A stretch of 64,000 nt of DNA. Origin: G965213525 sp965213525 (GTDB lineage: Bacteria; Actinomycetota; Acidimicrobiia; Acidimicrobiales; Poriferisodalaceae). The notes below the pieces were generated by a model. That model was not told where the DNA came from. It saw nothing but the letters and a program-made list of their open reading frames with translations, and did no database searches. How positions within the stretch are numbered: the stretch's first letter is position 1; the number at the start of each line of letters is the position of its first letter. The position numbers and the translations under genes are program-made. The stretch spans positions 806,001-870,000 of the forward strand of contig OZ243889.1 in NCBI GenBank assembly GCA_965213525.1. Reading direction: 5' to 3'. Below, piece by piece: positions 1-7,749 of the stretch.

Positions 1-348
1 TGCGACCACGAGGCGGTCGGGCGGGCGACGGCCGAGGCGGTCAGGCGGGCCGCGGCCGAGGCGGGCGGTGTCGGCACGCCGACGTGGTCGATGGTGTTCT
101 GGGGCTGGCGACACGTCGATCCCGACGACGCCGGCGACGTCGAGGTGATCCGCCTCGACCTCGACGCCGCCGAACACGCCGCACGAGAAGCGGCCGTGTC
201 GTGCCATCGCTCGCAGGTCACCGATGCGGTGGCCCAGCCCCCGATGCTCGGACCCGGCGACCTGGCCGTCGTGGCCGATGCGGTCGAGCGCTACGTGGTG
301 GACGTCACGCCACGCCGGGGCCACACCCGGGGGGGACGGCGCCGGTGA
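1..348 (+). CDS. PIG-L (LmbE) family deacetylase, C-terminal part
   Basis: The frame is open from the first base and ends at TGA 346-348, so only about 115 C-terminal residues are visible. The first residues read CDHEAVGRAT, then an Ala/Glu-rich helix, then WGWRH and a late CHRSQVTD. An HDH/DHxAVG motif followed by KxxAxxxHxSQ is the usual end of PIG-L zinc deacetylases, which remove N-acetyl groups from sugars or amines. The catalytic N-terminal AHPDD motif lies outside the window. The next gene starts on GTG 345, inside this stop codon, so the two are probably translationally coupled. The substrate cannot be told. PIG-L enzymes next to an acyl-CoA-dehydrogenase-like protein and a NodS-like methyltransferase recur in actinobacteria and suggest a sugar or secondary-metabolite pathway. 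Confidence 0.75.
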   Translation, partial: CDHEAVGRATAEAVRRAAAEAGGVGTPTWSMVFWGWRHVDPDDAGDVEVIRLDLDAAEHAAREAAVSCHRSQVTDAVAQPPMLGPGDLAVVADAVERYVVDVTPRRGHTRGGRRR

Positions 349-1277
349 GCGAGGCGGCCGAGGTGATCGAACGGGTCCGGGCCCTGGCGCTCGGTGCAGA
401 GGTCGCCGCCCCGGGCCGGGGGCGCACCGCCGAGCGTCACCGGTTCCTCTTCGAGGTCACCCGCGACGACGAGGTGTCGGTCGGTCGTCTGCTCGAGGCC
501 CACCTCGACGCCGTCGCCATCATCGACGAGGCCGGCGGTCAGGCACCTGAGCCGGGGGTGGTCTACGGCGTGTGGGCATCAGAGGGCGGCGAGCCGCTGC
601 GCTACGACGACGCCGCCCAGACCATCGATGGTCCGAAGCGCTTCGCCTCGGGGGTGGGCCTGGTCGACCGGGCGTTGGTCACCGCCGTCGGCGAGGACGA
701 GGCGCCGTTGCTGGTCGACGTGTCGGCCCGTGGTGGGCCCACGCTCGAGCTGGACGCCTCGGGCTGGGTGGCACCGGCGCTGGCTGCCACCCGCACCGGC
801 ACGGTGCACGCCCGCCGCCACCGCGCCGACGCCGTGCTCGGCCCCCCCGGGTGGTACCTCACGCGCCCCGGCTTCTGGCACGGGGCGTGTGGACCGGCCT
901 CGTGCTGGGCGGGCGCCGCCGCCGGCGTCGTGGACGCCGCCGAGCGCCTCGTCGACGACGACCCCCACCGTCGCGCCCACCTCGGGGCCATGGTGGCCCG
1001 TCGTTGGCAGCTCGCAGCCCTGTTGGACGCAGCCGGGGCCGAGATCGACCGCGATCCCCTCGACGTCATCGTGGCCCGGCGGCGGGCGGTGGCGCTGCGC
1101 CACGGGGTCGAACGCGGGTGCGCCGACGTGCTCGACCACTTCGCCCAGGCCACCGGGCCTCGGCCTCTCGTCAGCGATCGGACGGTCTCCCAGCGGGTGG
1201 CCGACACCCACCTCTACCTGCGCCAGTTCCACGCTGAGCGCGACCTCGTCGCCCTCGCCGGCCCGGCGTCGCCGTGA
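345..1277 (+). CDS. Acyl-CoA dehydrogenase-like protein (short form)
   Basis: A 310-residue protein starting on GTG 345, which overlaps the upstream stop by four bases; that overlap decides the start. The helical N-terminus, the central segment with DGPKRFASGVG and the helical C-terminal half with GPASCWAGAAAGVVDAAERL resemble the acyl-CoA dehydrogenase fold. Family members usually have about 380 residues, so this one is short. The usual catalytic Glu cannot be placed with confidence. It lies between a PIG-L deacetylase and a NodS-like methyltransferase with overlapping ends, which argues for one transcript and one pathway. The activity is unknown. It may be a degenerate flavoprotein acting on a deacetylated intermediate rather than a beta-oxidation enzyme. 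Confidence 0.65.
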   Translation: MSEAAEVIERVRALALGAEVAAPGRGRTAERHRFLFEVTRDDEVSVGRLLEAHLDAVAIIDEAGGQAPEPGVVYGVWASEGGEPLRYDDAAQTIDGPKRFASGVGLVDRALVTAVGEDEAPLLVDVSARGGPTLELDASGWVAPALAATRTGTVHARRHRADAVLGPPGWYLTRPGFWHGACGPASCWAGAAAGVVDAAERLVDDDPHRRAHLGAMVARRWQLAALLDAAGAEIDRDPLDVIVARRRAVALRHGVERGCADVLDHFAQATGPRPLVSDRTVSQRVADTHLYLRQFHAERDLVALAGPASP

Positions 1278-1864
1278 CCGGTACCGAGGGCGATGACGCG
1301 CTGGCCCACCGCCGGGACTACTTCGACGCGCAGTACCAGACCGACCCCGACCCGTGGGGCTTTGACACCTCGCCCTACGAGCGCCGCAAGTACGACCTCA
1401 CGATCGCCGCCCTCGATCGCCCCCGGTACCGGCGCGGCGTCGAGCCGGGCTGCGCCAACGGGGCGCTCACCGGACGCCTCGCCGAGCGTTGCGACGAACT
1501 GATCGCCCACGACATCGTCCCCGCCGCCCTCGAGCGGGCCCGGCGTCGCCTGGGCGGACACGACCAGGTGGAGCTGGTGGAGGCCAGCTTCCCGCGGTTC
1601 TGGCCTGCGGGCACCGGCGATCTCGTCGTGTGGTCCGAGGTCGCGTACTACCTCACCGATGACGGGCTCGACGTCGCCCTCGGGGGCCTGGAGCGCTGGC
1701 TCGAGCCGGGAGGCACCCTGGTGGCGGTGCACTGGACCGGGCCGACGGACTACCCCCGGCCGGGGGCGTCGGTGCTGCCGTGGCTCGATGCCTCGGGGCT
1801 CGTGGACCGCCGGACCACCGTGATCGACACCGACTTCGACCTGGGCGTCTTCATCCGCTGCTGA
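1274..1864 (+). CDS. NodS-like SAM-dependent methyltransferase
   Basis: 196 residues from GTG 1274, which overlaps the upstream TGA (GTGA). The N-terminal signature DPWGFDTSPYERRKY (residues 28-42) is typical of the NodS/class I methyltransferase group. It is followed by a SAM-binding loop, VEPGCANGALTGRLAERC (about 56-73), and a later acidic motif ending in DLVVWSEVAYYL. NodS enzymes N-methylate deacetylated chitooligosaccharides, so methylation of an amine freed by the upstream PIG-L deacetylase is a reasonable inference. Third gene of the operon; the minus-strand gene downstream converges on it. The family call is safe, the substrate is not. Confidence 0.8.
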   Translation: MTGTEGDDALAHRRDYFDAQYQTDPDPWGFDTSPYERRKYDLTIAALDRPRYRRGVEPGCANGALTGRLAERCDELIAHDIVPAALERARRRLGGHDQVELVEASFPRFWPAGTGDLVVWSEVAYYLTDDGLDVALGGLERWLEPGGTLVAVHWTGPTDYPRPGASVLPWLDASGLVDRRTTVIDTDFDLGVFIRC

Positions 1865-1894
1865 GGTGGCGGGGCCGGCGGTCGGGGCGACAGG

Positions 1895-2287
1895 TCAGGA
1901 CCGGCGACGGCCCCTGCTCCGCCGGGCGACCTGCACGTCGACGATCGCCGGCTCGCCCCTCGACCCGATCGTGTTCGCCGCTCGTTCGGCGTCGTCGAAG
2001 GTCCGGCTGCGGCCCCTGACCACGGGGCGGGTGCCCGAGCGGTCGACGACCAACCCGGCGGCGTCGTCGCCGTGCTCCCAGGTGATCTTGGCCTTGTCGA
2101 CGAGCTCGGCGACCGCAGCGCCTGGCCCCCGGTCGGTGAGCGTCGAGCCGGCGTGGACGAGCTGGCGGGCCCATGACGCCGCCGTCTGGCGGTGCTGCCA
2201 CGCCAGACGAGCCATCTGCACCCGGCCGAGTGACCGGGCCATCGTCCTCACCACCACCTCCTCACCCCCTCGTGCGTCGCCGCTCAT
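1895..2287 (-). CDS. Small basic hypothetical protein (DUF2188-like tail)
   Basis: Open frame on the minus strand. The ATG at 2287 gives 130 residues; an ATG at 2242 is equally possible and a longer start at 2338 less so. The C-terminal half reads TWEHGDDAAGLVVDRSGTRP, then RGRSRTFDDAERAANTI and IVDVQVARRSRGRR. This resembles small DUF2188-type proteins in which a short beta-hairpin carries a query-like Arg/Ser core. No signal peptide or membrane segment is seen. It is convergent with the methyltransferase and divergent from the dehydrogenase gene at 2432. Function unknown; coding status likely but not certain. Confidence 0.5.
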   Translation of the reverse strand: MSGDARGGEEVVVRTMARSLGRVQMARLAWQHRQTAASWARQLVHAGSTLTDRGPGAAVAELVDKAKITWEHGDDAAGLVVDRSGTRPVVRGRSRTFDDAERAANTIGSRGEPAIVDVQVARRSRGRRRS

Positions 2288-2431
2288 CCTCTCACGGGCC
2301 GTGGCGTCGGTGGGTGCCCCGCGTCGCACCGGGCGCACCCGGTGACCGGCGTGGCCGACCCGGGCAGCGCCGTGGCGAGGCGGTGCTGTCCGTTAGCTTC
2401 GCCGGAAGCTCCACGAAAGGCACGGCGCGCC

Positions 2432-3724
2432 ATGACGGGCAGGCCACGGATCAGCGCGACGCCCGATGACGTGCGCGACGACATGACCGCCTTCGAGGCG
2501 GTCAACCACTCCTTCTTGCGGGCGGCTGAACTCGGGGGGCTGAGCGACGCGGCGGTCGCCGTGCTGTCGAGCACCTACCGCGAGCTGCGGGTGCAGGTGC
2601 CGGTGCGCCGCGACGACGGATCGCTGTCGGTGTACGTCGGCTACCGGGTCCAGCACAACGGCGCCCGCGGGCCCTACAAGGGGGGCACCCGCTACCACCC
2701 GGCGGCCGACCTCGAAGAGGTGCGGGCCCTCGCCTCGCTGATGACCTGGAAGACCGCCCTCGTCGACGTGCCCTTCGGCGGCGCCAAGGGGGGCATCCAG
2801 GTCGACACGACGACGATGAGCCGCCCTGAGGTCGAGCGGATGTCGCGCCGGTACTTCGGCCAGATCGCGCACGTCATCGGGCCGGCACGCGACATCCCGG
2901 CCCCCGACATGAACACCGATGCCCAGGTGATGTCGTGGTTCATGGACGAGTACGGGCGCCGCCACGGTCACACCCCCCAGATCGTGACCGGCAAGCCGCT
3001 GGCGCTCGGGGGATCGCTCGGCCGGGAGGCGGCCACCGGCCGAGGCGTGGTCATCATCCTCGACGAGGCCGTCCGCCACCTCGACCTGGGGGCGCCCGAC
3101 GAGCTCACCATCGCCATCCAGGGCTTCGGCAACGTCGGATCCTGGACCGCTCGGCTGGCTGTCGAGGCCGGGTACCGGGTCGTGGCGGTCTCTGACGTGC
3201 GTGGCGGCATCGTCGACCGCCGTGGCCTCGACGTGGCCGCTGTCGGCCGCCACGTGTCCGAGACCGGCAGCGTCGTCGACCTCCCCGGCACCGAGGCGCT
3301 CTCCAACACCGAGCTCCTCGAGCTCGACGTCGATGTGCTCATCCCCGCCGCCCTGGGCGAGGTCATCACCGGTGCGAACGCCGATCGCATCGGGGCCCGG
3401 CTCGTCATCGAGGCAGCCAACCACCCGGTCACGCCGGCCGCCGACGTCGTCTTGGGCGAGCGCGGGGTCGTGGTGGTGCCCGACATCCTCGCCAACGCCG
3501 GCGGGGTCATCGTCAGCTACTTCGAATGGGTCCAGAACAACCAGGAGCTGCGCTGGGAGGAGGACGAGGTCAACCGGCGGCTCAGCCGCCGGCTCCGCTC
3601 GGCGTACCAGGCGTGCCGGACCTTCGGCGAGCAGGCGTCGGGCGTCGACCGGATGCGAGACGCGGCCTTCTCACTGGCGGTCACCCGGGTCGTGGAGGCC
3701 GCGACCCTGCGCGGCTACCTGTGA
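2432..3724 (+). CDS. Glu/Leu/Phe/Val dehydrogenase (glutamate dehydrogenase type)
   Basis: 430 residues from ATG 2432, preceded by GAAAGG at 2415-2420; a longer in-frame ATG at 2342 has no ribosome site. The substrate domain carries PYKGGTRYHP (81-90, with Lys83), SLMTWKTALVDVPFGGAKGGI (ends at 121, catalytic Lys119) and the conserved Asp of PAPDMNTD. The Rossmann domain begins with GFGNVGSWTA near residue 230. These motifs mark the family that deaminates L-glutamate (or a branched or aromatic amino acid) to the 2-oxo acid with NAD(P). Length and motifs fit a hexameric glutamate dehydrogenase of about 420-450 residues. A TAGCTT box at 2394-2399 could be its -10. A GarA-type FHA protein, a known regulator of glutamate dehydrogenase in mycobacteria, is encoded at 24509. 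Confidence 0.9.
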   Translation: MTGRPRISATPDDVRDDMTAFEAVNHSFLRAAELGGLSDAAVAVLSSTYRELRVQVPVRRDDGSLSVYVGYRVQHNGARGPYKGGTRYHPAADLEEVRALASLMTWKTALVDVPFGGAKGGIQVDTTTMSRPEVERMSRRYFGQIAHVIGPARDIPAPDMNTDAQVMSWFMDEYGRRHGHTPQIVTGKPLALGGSLGREAATGRGVVIILDEAVRHLDLGAPDELTIAIQGFGNVGSWTARLAVEAGYRVVAVSDVRGGIVDRRGLDVAAVGRHVSETGSVVDLPGTEALSNTELLELDVDVLIPAALGEVITGANADRIGARLVIEAANHPVTPAADVVLGERGVVVVPDILANAGGVIVSYFEWVQNNQELRWEEDEVNRRLSRRLRSAYQACRTFGEQASGVDRMRDAAFSLAVTRVVEAATLRGYL

Positions 3725-3746
3725 CCGCCTGAACCCGGCTCTGGCG

Positions 3747-4601
3747 TCACCTCGCCGGAGTCCCCGGCGGCGGGTCGGCGACCAGGCGGACCCCGCCGAG
3801 GTCGATGCCGAGGTCGAGCACCCGACCTGGGGGCAACCTGGCGTCCAGGACCTGCAGGTCCTCGACCTCGGCGTCGGCTGGCACGAGCGCCACGACCGAC
3901 GGCCCAGAGCCGCTGAGCCACGCCGGGAGGCCCGCCTCCCGCCACGTGGCCAGGGCGACCGACGACGGTGTGCCGTCGAGGCGGCGAGCCTGGTGCAGGC
4001 GGTCCTCGGTGGCCGCACCCAGGGCACCCAGATCGCCGGACACCAGCGCCCCGACCAGCAGCGCGGTGCGCCCCACGTTGAAGGTGGCGTCGGTGAAGGG
4101 GACCTGCGGGGGTAGCGCTCGACGACTCGCATCGGTGGACGTGGTGCCCCGGGCGGGCACCCAGGCCCGGACGCGGACGTCCGCTCCCAGCACCAGGCGC
4201 ACCGCTCGGCCCGCAGCGGTGACGGTGAGGCTGCCGTACGCCGCCGGCCCGGCGTTGTCGGGGTGGCCCTCGAGCTCGGCGGCCCGTGTGAAGATCTCGT
4301 CACGGTGATCGTCCAGTCCCTCGCCTCGTTGGACCACCGCCGCAGCCAGTCCCGCCACCCTCGCCGCCGCCGAGAAGCCGAGGCCGCGCCCCGGGGGGAT
4401 GGGGGAGGAGCACACGAGGGGGCCCTGACCGCCCCAGGACCCAAAGGCCCGCGCTGCTGGGTGCGACGCCTCGACGCCGTGGCCGCCGTCGCCGCCGTCG
4501 GCGGCCGCCGGGCGGGCGTGGAAGGCGAGGTCGACGGCCAGGCCGACGGCGTCGAAGCCCGGACCGAGGTTGGCCGTCGTGGCCGGCGCGATGATCTCCA
4601 C
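3747..4601 (-). CDS. thrB: Homoserine kinase
   Basis: 284 residues from GTG 4601; GGGGAGG lies just upstream at 4604-4610, closer than usual. GHMP-kinase motifs are clear: PATTANLGPGFD at 6-17, the phosphate loop PPGRGLGFSAA at 69-79 (Phe where GLGSSAA is usual), GHPDN near 102 and the C-terminal WLSGSGPSVVALV. This order is that of homoserine kinase, which phosphorylates homoserine with ATP for threonine synthase. It is convergent with the dehydrogenase gene and divergent from two PLP-enzyme genes. It is not next to hom or thrC; the Zn-ribbon PLP enzyme at 6210 is the only threonine-synthase-like protein visible. Family call strong; substrate within GHMP kinases well supported by the N-terminal motif. 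Confidence 0.88.
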   Translation of the reverse strand: MEIIAPATTANLGPGFDAVGLAVDLAFHARPAAADGGDGGHGVEASHPAARAFGSWGGQGPLVCSSPIPPGRGLGFSAAARVAGLAAAVVQRGEGLDDHRDEIFTRAAELEGHPDNAGPAAYGSLTVTAAGRAVRLVLGADVRVRAWVPARGTTSTDASRRALPPQVPFTDATFNVGRTALLVGALVSGDLGALGAATEDRLHQARRLDGTPSSVALATWREAGLPAWLSGSGPSVVALVPADAEVEDLQVLDARLPPGRVLDLGIDLGGVRLVADPPPGTPAR

Positions 4602-4707
4602 GATCCTCCCCGTCGATGCGGCGTGCGAGCCTAGGCACGCCGCACGCGACCCGAGCGCCGGACACGACCAGAGCCCGACCCCCGAGCCGCCGTTGGAGAG
4701 GACCCAG

Positions 4708-6213
4708 GTGAGCGCAGTGCAGACCCGTCCGTTCGAGATGACCGCCGAGGTGGTCGACCCCGACGTGGTCGACCGGGTCGTCGAGCGGTTCGCCAGCGCA
4801 GGCGTCGTCCTGCCCACCTTCGCCCAGCTCGCCGATCCGTCGACAGCGCCGCGCGACGTCGTCACCGGGCTCGACGCCGTCGACCCCGACGCCGCCGACG
4901 CCGCCAACCTCTGGCGGGTCCACTGGTACGGCGCAGCCGACCGGCGGGGCCGCCTCGACGTGCCCGGGTACCTGGTGCTGCCCACCGAGCTGACCGGCGT
5001 CGAGGCACCCATCGTCATGTTGTACGGCAACCGCTTCCCGATGATCCGGGCCCACAAGGTGCTCGCCGCCTACGCCTGCCTGGTGCCGCGCTTGGTGACC
5101 GGCCAGTTCGACCCGACCCGTCAGCGGGCGGTGTGGCCCTCGACGGGCAACTACGCCCGGGGTGGGGTGGCCATCAGTCGCATCATGGGGTGCCGGGGGG
5201 TGGCGGTGCTGCCCGAGGGGATGAGCCAGGCCCGCTTCGACTGGCTGGACCGCTGGGTCGACGACGCCGCCGACGTGGTCCGCACCCCCGGTACCGAGTC
5301 CAACGTCAAGGAGATCTACGACGAGTGCGCCCGGCTCGCGGCCGAGCCTGACACCGTCGTCATCAACCAGTTCTCCGAGTACGCCAACCACCTCGGCCAC
5401 CTCGCCGTCACCGGCGCCGCCCTCGACCACGTCGCCGAGGACGTGCTGAGCGAGCGGCCCGGTGCCCGGTTGGCCGCGTTCGTGTCCGCGTCGGGTTCAG
5501 CGGGCACCCTGGGAGCCGGGGACCACCTGAAGGAGCGCTGGGGGGCCTCGGTGGTGGCCGCCGAGGCGTTGGAGTGCCCGACGCTGAGCGAGAACGGCTA
5601 CGGCGAGCACAACATCCAAGGCATCGGCGACAAGCACGTGCCGCTGATCCACAACGTGATGGGCACCGACTACGTGGCGGCGATCAGCGACCGCTCGACC
5701 GACGCCCTCGATCTGGTGTTCAACACCCCGGCCGGCCACGCCGAGCTGCGCCGCCGCGGGGTCGACGACGCCACCGTCGGCCAGCTCGCCCACCTCGGCT
5801 ACTCCTCGATCTGCAACGCTCTGGCGGCGATCGAGCTGGCTCGCTACGCCCGCCTGGGGGCCGACGACGTGATCCTCACCGTGGCGACCGACGGCGCCGA
5901 GCTCTACGAGACCGAGCGGCGCCGGCACCTCGCCGAACGCCACCCCGACGGCTACGGCCCCCTCGACGCCGCTGCCGACGTCGCCGAGCACCTCGTGGCG
6001 ACGACGTCGGGGCGCCTCACGGAGCTGAGCGAGGTCGACCGACGGCGGATCTTCAACCTCGGCTACTACACCTGGGTCGAGCAGCAGGGCGTGCCCGTCG
6101 AGGACTTCGACGCCCGGCGCGACCCGTCGTTCTGGCGGAGTCTGCGTCCGCTCCTCGGCGCCTGGGACGAGCGCATCGTCGAGCTGAACGACCGGGTCGC
6201 GGCGCGCCGTTGA
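4708..6213 (+). CDS. PLP-dependent fold-type II enzyme (cysteine synthase/TrpB-like)
   Basis: 501 residues from GTG 4708, with GGAGAG at 4695-4700 as ribosome site. The fold resembles tryptophan synthase beta or cysteine synthase: MLYGNRFPMIRAHKVLAAY with the likely Schiff-base Lys at 117, VVINQFSEYANHLGH in place of the usual Asn loop, then ASGSAGTLGAGDHL as the glycine-rich phosphate-binding segment and a late YSSICN. Actinobacterial members are usually annotated only as PLP-dependent beta-subunit-like proteins and the reaction is not established. The stop overlaps the TTG start of the next PLP enzyme, so they are probably made together. Could be a beta-replacement enzyme or a lyase acting on a modified amino acid. 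Confidence 0.7.
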   Translation: MSAVQTRPFEMTAEVVDPDVVDRVVERFASAGVVLPTFAQLADPSTAPRDVVTGLDAVDPDAADAANLWRVHWYGAADRRGRLDVPGYLVLPTELTGVEAPIVMLYGNRFPMIRAHKVLAAYACLVPRLVTGQFDPTRQRAVWPSTGNYARGGVAISRIMGCRGVAVLPEGMSQARFDWLDRWVDDAADVVRTPGTESNVKEIYDECARLAAEPDTVVINQFSEYANHLGHLAVTGAALDHVAEDVLSERPGARLAAFVSASGSAGTLGAGDHLKERWGASVVAAEALECPTLSENGYGEHNIQGIGDKHVPLIHNVMGTDYVAAISDRSTDALDLVFNTPAGHAELRRRGVDDATVGQLAHLGYSSICNALAAIELARYARLGADDVILTVATDGAELYETERRRHLAERHPDGYGPLDAAADVAEHLVATTSGRLTELSEVDRRRIFNLGYYTWVEQQGVPVEDFDARRDPSFWRSLRPLLGAWDERIVELNDRVAARR

Positions 6214-7568
6214 GTCCGCCGTGCCCCCGCTGCCGGTCCCGTCAGGTGGTGCCCGGCGCGCGCCGCTGCCCCCGGGCCGGCCCCGACGACGACTGCGTCC
6301 TGGCCCCGCCGTTGCCGCGCACCTGGCAGGTGAGGGAGGGCCATGCCCACCCGTTCCTCCGGTACCGCCCGATGTTGTGGGCCCACCGGCGGGCGCTGCG
6401 CACAGGTCTCGGCGACGACGCCTACGTCTCGATGGTGAAGCGACTCGACGATGCCGTGGCCGAGGTGGACCGCCGCCGGGTGACAGCCACCCCGACGACG
6501 TCCCAGCCCGCGCTCGCCGAGACGATCGGCGTCGGGGAGCTGTGGGTGAAGGACGACACCGTGATGGCGTCGGGGACCCACAAGATCCGGCACCTGTTCG
6601 GTTCGGCCCTGCACCTCGAGATCGACGCCGCAACCGGTGCCGACGACCCCAGCCGCCCACTGGCCATCGCCTCGTGCGGCAACGCTGCGGTGGCCGCTGC
6701 GGTGATGGCGGCGGCCATGGGACGCCGCCTGAGGGTGCACGTCCCGCCGGTCGCCCCCGCGGCCCTCCTTGATCGCATCGACGCCCTCGGCGCAGAGATC
6801 GTCATGTGCGAGCGAGCCCCGGGCGACCGGGGCGATCCCACCTACGCCCGCTTCTCCGAGGCGGTCGGGGGCGGCGCGGCGCCCTTCGGTTGCCAGGGAC
6901 CCGACAACGGCCTCACGATCGACGGCGGACGGACCCTGGGCTACGAGCTCGCCGAGCAGATCGCCGCCTCGGCCGTTGCGAACGCCGCCGCGGCCGGAGC
7001 GAACGCCGGTGCGGCCGTCGACGCCGTGGGGGCGCGCCTCGATCACGTCGCGGTGCAGGTCGGCGGGGGGGCGCTGGCCACGTCACTGTTGGACGGCCTC
7101 GCCGTGGCAGCCGCCGCCGGCGTGCTGGCCCGCCGCCCGTGCGCTCACCCGGTCCAGGCCGAGGGAGCCCACCCCCTGATCCTGGCCGTCGACCGGGTCC
7201 TGCGCCGCTTCGGGGGGGATCCGGTCGCCTCGGTGGCGGCGGCCTCGGCGCACAGATCAGCGATCATGGCGCCGTGGCCGTCGGAGCCAGCCAGCGTCGC
7301 CTCGGCGATCATCGACGACGAGACCTACGACTGGCAGGCCGTGACCGCTCACGTGCTGGCCACCGGCGGCTGCTGCGTCGTGGTCGACGATGACGCCTTC
7401 GAACGAGCCCGTCGTGCGGTGCGGTCCGAGACCGGGGTGCCCGCCGACCACACCGGCGCCGCCGGCGTGGCAGGGATCTCGGCCCTGGTGGCCCGGGGGG
7501 TCATCGCCTCTGACGCTGCCTGCGCAGTGGTCGTGACCGGGACCGGGCCGCCCCCTCGAACGTCGTGA
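6210..7568 (+). CDS. PLP-dependent enzyme with N-terminal zinc ribbon (threonine-synthase-like)
   Basis: The likely start is TTG 6210, overlapping the upstream TGA as TTGA. It gives 452 residues and keeps an N-terminal CPRC...C...C cluster (Cys5, 8, 20, 29) typical of the zinc ribbon on many threonine synthases. The PLP lysine is Lys125 in SGTHKIRHL, and the phosphate-binding loop is VQVGGGALATSL. The SGTHKIR motif is closer to TrpB (GSHKIN) than to the SFKDRG of classic threonine synthase, so the reaction is uncertain. The gene pairs with another fold-type II enzyme and faces away from thrB. This suggests amino-acid catabolism or threonine/serine chemistry. Confidence 0.65.
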   Translation: MSPPCPRCRSRQVVPGARRCPRAGPDDDCVLAPPLPRTWQVREGHAHPFLRYRPMLWAHRRALRTGLGDDAYVSMVKRLDDAVAEVDRRRVTATPTTSQPALAETIGVGELWVKDDTVMASGTHKIRHLFGSALHLEIDAATGADDPSRPLAIASCGNAAVAAAVMAAAMGRRLRVHVPPVAPAALLDRIDALGAEIVMCERAPGDRGDPTYARFSEAVGGGAAPFGCQGPDNGLTIDGGRTLGYELAEQIAASAVANAAAAGANAGAAVDAVGARLDHVAVQVGGGALATSLLDGLAVAAAAGVLARRPCAHPVQAEGAHPLILAVDRVLRRFGGDPVASVAAASAHRSAIMAPWPSEPASVASAIIDDETYDWQAVTAHVLATGGCCVVVDDDAFERARRAVRSETGVPADHTGAAGVAGISALVARGVIASDAACAVVVTGTGPPPRTS

Positions 7569-7749
7569 CGGCGCCGTCCCGCGGCCCTGCGCTCTGCGTC
7601 AGCGGGGGTCGCCACCGCCCGTGTGACCACTGTGTGAGGTTCATCGGCCACTCGTGGGGTAGAACGTGGAGGTCGCCGAGGGTCCGCCATCTGGACTGCG
7701 TGCGGCGACGAACCCACTGCGAGACAACCCCCTCAACAGGAGCTGATGG

